Assembly (NCBI GenBank): GCA_964408945.1
Contig: CAYPBJ010000010.1
Location: 1 to 64,000, forward strand
DNA length: 64,000 nt
Direction: 5' to 3'
From: VMCP01 sp964408945
GTDB lineage: Bacteria; Bacteroidota; Bacteroidia; NS11-12g; UBA955
In this document: one piece after another, positions 61,091 to 64,000 of the stretch
Layout: each line of letters begins with the position of its first letter
Numbering within the stretch: the first letter of the stretch is position 1
The notes under the pieces: generated by a model
What the model was told of the DNA's origin: nothing
The model's input: only the letters and a program-made list of their open reading frames with translations
Database searches by the model: none
Made by a program: the position numbers and the translations under genes

Positions 61091-62302
61091 ATGCACCCAA
61101 GCTCACTTTCTGCAAAACAACAATTGTTTTTTGACCATTCTGCCCAAACCAATCCTGAGCCCATTGCGTTGGTGGTTGATTCTGCATTGGGTTGTGAGCT
61201 CTTCGATGATCAGGGAAAAGCCTATATTGATCTGATATCGGGAATATCTGTAAGTGCTTTAGGACATCAACATCCTGCAGTAAAAGAAGCCATTCACAAC
61301 CAAATTGATAAGCACATGCATATTATGGTTTACGGTGAAGTAGTTCAAAGCGCCCCCGTTGAATATGCACGTTGGCTCACTCAGCAATTGCCTTCAAATT
61401 TGAATTCGGTATATTTTGTTAATTCTGGTTCTGAAGCTATTGATGCATCTATGAAATTAGCCAAGAGATACACTGGTAATTCTGGTTTTGTGGCCCAAGA
61501 TCAAGCCTATCACGGCAGCGGACAGGGACCCTTATCTCTAATGAATGACGCTTATTTTACTCAAGCATATCGGCCTTTATTAAACAATGTTTATTACATC
61601 AAACAGAATGATATTCAAGCCGTGAAAAACTTGCCAAGTTCCGGAGTTGCTGGTGTTTTTATTGAATTAATACAATCTGAAAGAGGTGCAAAAATTGCAT
61701 CACTCGATTATGTTCTGGCTGTTAGAGAATATTGCAACAGAACTGGAGCCCTATTGATTGTTGATGAAATTCAAACAGGTCTTTACAGAACCGGAATGCC
61801 TTTCGAGTTTTTGAGATATAATTTTCAACCTGACATTCTGGTTTTGGGTAAAAGTTTAGGGGGAGGCATGCCGCTGGGTTGTGTCATCGCATCAACCAAA
61901 ATCATGAATGCATTTACCCAAAATCCCATTTTAGGACATATTACTACTTTCGGGGGACATCCCGTTTGCGCAGCCGCAGGATTAGCATCTTCGAAGTATA
62001 TTTTTGAAAATCACTTGACCCTGGAAATCCAAAGAAAGGGCGAACTGTTTAAAAAATTACTCAAACATGAAGCTATCGTTTCAGTAGAAGGGCAAGGGTT
62101 GTTGTTGGCTTGTCATCTGCATGAAAGCATCAACATCATCGAATTTAATAAAGCACTTTTGAGAAGCGGTGTCTTTACTGATTGGTTCTTGTTCAATATG
62201 AATGCCATTAGAATTGCCCCACCTCTGATTATTTCAGAAGAACAAATTAATCAAGTTTGTCTAACTATTTTAGATAATTTGGATGTTTTTTTTGGGGGAT
62301 AA
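61091..62302 (+). CDS. class III PLP-dependent aminotransferase
   Basis: Omega/ornithine-type aminotransferase of 403 aa. The cofactor lysine is in LVLGKSLGGGMPLG (about residue 259); the cofactor-binding Asp lies in LIVDEIQTGLYRTG (about 230) and NSGSEAIDASMKLAKRY sits near 113. Substrate not determined; acetylornithine or 4-aminobutyrate types both possible. Upstream in-frame codons (from 61058) lie in the terminator, so ATG 61091 is taken. Confidence 0.88.
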   Translation: MHPSSLSAKQQLFFDHSAQTNPEPIALVVDSALGCELFDDQGKAYIDLISGISVSALGHQHPAVKEAIHNQIDKHMHIMVYGEVVQSAPVEYARWLTQQLPSNLNSVYFVNSGSEAIDASMKLAKRYTGNSGFVAQDQAYHGSGQGPLSLMNDAYFTQAYRPLLNNVYYIKQNDIQAVKNLPSSGVAGVFIELIQSERGAKIASLDYVLAVREYCNRTGALLIVDEIQTGLYRTGMPFEFLRYNFQPDILVLGKSLGGGMPLGCVIASTKIMNAFTQNPILGHITTFGGHPVCAAAGLASSKYIFENHLTLEIQRKGELFKKLLKHEAIVSVEGQGLLLACHLHESINIIEFNKALLRSGVFTDWFLFNMNAIRIAPPLIISEEQINQVCLTILDNLDVFFGG

Positions 62303-62309
62303 TCACACT

Positions 62310-62317
62310 ATCTTTGT
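62310..62317 (+). promoter_or_regulatory. -7 promoter element of the lipoprotein gene at 62327
   Basis: TATCTTTG (TAnnTTTG) ends 9 nt before the ATG at 62327. Confidence 0.6.
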
Positions 62318-62326
62318 TTTATAAGA

Positions 62327-63226
62327 ATGTTTAGCAGATTCCTTGGCGTGAAATTATCATTTGCAGCTGTGCTTTTTGTTGCATGGCTGTCTTCTTGCCA
62401 AAGAATCAATCAATCTTATGAAGTGGAAGATTTTGAAGATGCAAAAGAATTTTTATACTTCCAACATGCAACTTGGGTCGCCATTCAAATAGCAGAACAC
62501 ATCAATTCTACTGGTTCAACCCTTGGGTTGAATTCAAACATGATGGATTCTCTTTCCAAGCAATTAAAATCAACCTATTTCATAAAAGACTCGAGCTATC
62601 TTGATAATAATGGAATAGAATATGAATTGTATTTCAATCCTCAAAACGCTAGCAACTACAATCCCTACGAACACTTTACGAATTATAAGTTTGATGGGAA
62701 ACTTAAAGTAGTTATAGATCAAAATTACAGGGAAATCGGTTCAAAGTCTGAAATAATTATTGATGAGAATAACCCCTTTATCATTGATTATCCATCATTC
62801 GGATTGGTAAAAGTATTCGGCACCATTGAACTTGAGCGAACAGCAGTAAGTACTATTGATATTAAATACAAAGATTTTAAAGTTGTTTTTGATTCAGATA
62901 AATTTACTTGGGAAGCTGATATCGAATATTCATGGCTATTGGGCGCAGAAACGGATGGATTATGGAACGATCAAATTCAATTTAAGGGTAACGGGAAATT
63001 CGCGGAACTAGACGATTCCAACGAAAAAGCTGAGTTCAATATTGTAAATGTTCTAACCAAAAGCTTTGAACCAGGATGCTCTGATTATTTCCAGTTTGGA
63101 AACCTTTCACTAACTACTCATGAAGATGATTTCCTGATAGATTTTGACCCTTTCAAGAACGGTTCTTGCAGTTCATTGGTCAGAATCTCAAATCGAAAAG
63201 GGGAATTAGAGTTTGCAGGGCCTTAA
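62327..63226 (+). CDS. lipoprotein, function unknown
   Basis: 299 aa with lipobox Cys24 (WLSSC). Near the N-terminus FQHATWVAIQIAEHIN is helical; the rest alternates short beta strands (KFDGKLKVVIDQNYREIG, FGTIELERTAVSTIDIKYKD). Several conserved-looking Trp and Asp residues but no known family recognised. Own promoter; ends in a 4-bp tail-to-tail overlap with the nuclease-like gene. Confidence 0.6.
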   Translation: MFSRFLGVKLSFAAVLFVAWLSSCQRINQSYEVEDFEDAKEFLYFQHATWVAIQIAEHINSTGSTLGLNSNMMDSLSKQLKSTYFIKDSSYLDNNGIEYELYFNPQNASNYNPYEHFTNYKFDGKLKVVIDQNYREIGSKSEIIIDENNPFIIDYPSFGLVKVFGTIELERTAVSTIDIKYKDFKVVFDSDKFTWEADIEYSWLLGAETDGLWNDQIQFKGNGKFAELDDSNEKAEFNIVNVLTKSFEPGCSDYFQFGNLSLTTHEDDFLIDFDPFKNGSCSSLVRISNRKGELEFAGP

Positions 63227-63660
63227 ATTTTCCCTGGAAAATCTATCAGACCGTATTTTTTATCTGAGTTTTTTTGCATCCAAACGTGTGTATGTCCATT
63301 GGTTAACCAAATAAATTCACTGTCCAATTTAGTGTTATATTGCGATGCTTGAATTACTACATTGCGGGTTATTTCAACTTTAGGAGCCTTGCATTCAACC
63401 AATATTTTTGGAGTAACAGTGTCTGTAAAAACAACAATATCAAAGCGTTTAGCAATTCCTGATACTTTAAGTCCACGTTCTACTGCAATTTTACTTATAT
63501 TAATCTCGTAATGGTTTAAAAGCAGCTCCAAACAATTCTGTCTCACCCATTCTTCTGGGGTAAGGGGATAATTTTTTTTACGTACTCTGTCAAAAATGAG
63601 TTTTTTTTGCTCATCAATACGATTGCCCCAGTGGAATTCCGGAAAGTTCAGTTTTTCCAT
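63223..63660 (-). CDS. HsdR_N-like PD-(D/E)XK nuclease domain protein
   Basis: 145 aa, a single HsdR_N-type domain: FDIVVF (metal Asp), then ILVECKAP (Glu-x-Lys), the catalytic core of PD-(D/E)XK nucleases, and VIQASQYN...FIWLTNGHTHVW. It lacks the helicase and specificity parts of type I enzymes, and no hsdM or hsdS is near, so it is not a restriction system. It regularly sits divergent from holA in this phylum. ATG 63660 preferred over 63708, which would overlap holA. Function unknown. Confidence 0.78.
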   Translation of the reverse strand: MEKLNFPEFHWGNRIDEQKKLIFDRVRKKNYPLTPEEWVRQNCLELLLNHYEINISKIAVERGLKVSGIAKRFDIVVFTDTVTPKILVECKAPKVEITRNVVIQASQYNTKLDSEFIWLTNGHTHVWMQKNSDKKYGLIDFPGKI

Positions 63661-63680
63661 TGCGGTAAAAATACATAAAC

Positions 63681-64000
63681 ATGGCCAAAGCAACCGATAC
63701 CGTTCCACAGTTCCAACAAATTTTGACGGAAATAAAGTCAGGAAAGTTTTCGCCTGTGTATTTGTTGCAAGGTGATGAGACCTTTTTTGTGGATGAAGTC
63801 ACCTCGGTTTTGGAAAATACAGTCGTTCCTCCTGAATCTCGTAGCTTCAATCAAACCGTTGTTTATGGTAAGGAAGTTTCGAGCAATGAACTGATTGGTA
63901 TTTGTAGACGCTATCCCATGATGAGCGATTATCAATTGGTGGTAGTTAAAGATGCCCAGGATCTCAAAGAAGTGGAAAATTTGGTGCCCTATTTAGAAAA
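63681..64000 (+). CDS. holA: DNA polymerase III subunit delta (5' part; runs off the window)
   Basis: Clamp-loader subunit that opens the beta clamp. The visible 106 residues match HolA: a short start (MAKATDTVPQFQQIL), PVYLLQGDETFFVDE near residue 25, and YQLVVVKDAQDL near 88. The gene is cut at the window end. Its start is 20 bp from the divergent nuclease start, so at least one promoter must lie inside the opposite gene. No -7 element is obvious. Confidence 0.88.
   Translation, partial: MAKATDTVPQFQQILTEIKSGKFSPVYLLQGDETFFVDEVTSVLENTVVPPESRSFNQTVVYGKEVSSNELIGICRRYPMMSDYQLVVVKDAQDLKEVENLVPYLE

Noticed and set aside
63223..63660. Type I restriction-modification system
   Set aside because: Only an HsdR_N-like domain is present; no helicase part, methylase or specificity subunit nearby.
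1..64000. CRISPR array, transposon, integron or prophage
   Set aside because: No spaced direct-repeat array, transposase, integrase or phage structural gene seen; the only repeats are the short ones listed.

Overview
The window is chromosomal DNA from a member of the Bacteroidota, probably aquatic or free-living; family and genus cannot be settled from the sequence. The signs are: promoters of the Bacteroidota type (TAnnTTTG at -7) and almost no Shine-Dalgarno sequences; two proteins with C-terminal type IX secretion (T9SS) sorting domains (8218-9213, 34147-35499); lineage-typical families (DUF4290 before murA, DUF5777, DUF5723, DUF4465, DUF5074, DUF2480, BT_3928-like, an IPExxxVDY-like protein before pyk); and a Rho factor with a long disordered insertion. 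No phage, insertion sequence, plasmid or CRISPR signature is visible. It reads as ordinary, very compact core chromosome.

Layout. 0-6 kb (minus): a short accessory DnaE polymerase, then a periplasmic adaptor and a TolC-type channel. 6.1-10.3 kb (plus): a cobalamin riboswitch followed by a BtuB-like receptor, a DUF4465 protein and a DUF5074 beta-propeller lipoprotein, a B12-capture operon. 10.3-14.7 kb: LptF/G-type permease, GT4 glycosyltransferase and an MsbA-like ABC exporter (cell envelope). 14.7-17.9 kb: GNAT, class I aldolase, accD, gcvH, VanZ-like. 17.9-23.4 kb (minus): small exported protein, tRNA-Cys, an adaptor/FtsX-like permease/LolD-like ATPase operon, and a secreted amidohydrolase. 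23.4-27.3 kb (plus): OB-fold protein, YceI, two haem-motif lipoproteins and two DUF5777 barrels in one tight operon, the best candidate for a poorly described system. 27.3-31.0 kb: GT39, a secreted protein usually named asparagine synthetase B, and a flavin reductase. 31.1-37.0 kb: rho, an acidic small protein, an SDR, a T9SS cargo and a DUF5723 protein. 37.0-42.8 kb: murA-DUF4290, a TetR-like/AarF pair, polysaccharide deacetylase-GT2. 42.8-49.3 kb: kynurenine 3-monooxygenase, M61 peptidase, Ldh-type oxidoreductase, hypotheticals. 49.3-54.1 kb: DUF2480, pyk, acpP-fabF-rnc. 54.1-64 kb: UvrD helicase-nuclease, DUF1599, DoxX/MauE protein, DppB-like permease, aroK, HU, class III aminotransferase, lipoprotein, HsdR_N-like nuclease and the 5' part of holA.

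Two patterns run through the window. Nine genes have an exact TAnnTTTG element ending only 3-9 nt before the start codon, so their mRNAs should be leaderless or nearly so. Ten plus/minus gene pairs meet tail to tail; nine of them overlap or lie within 4 nt of each other with no intrinsic terminator visible, and only one (17.9 kb) has a hairpin terminator. Start codons below were chosen using the -7 elements, signal peptides and family lengths because ribosome binding sites are not informative here.
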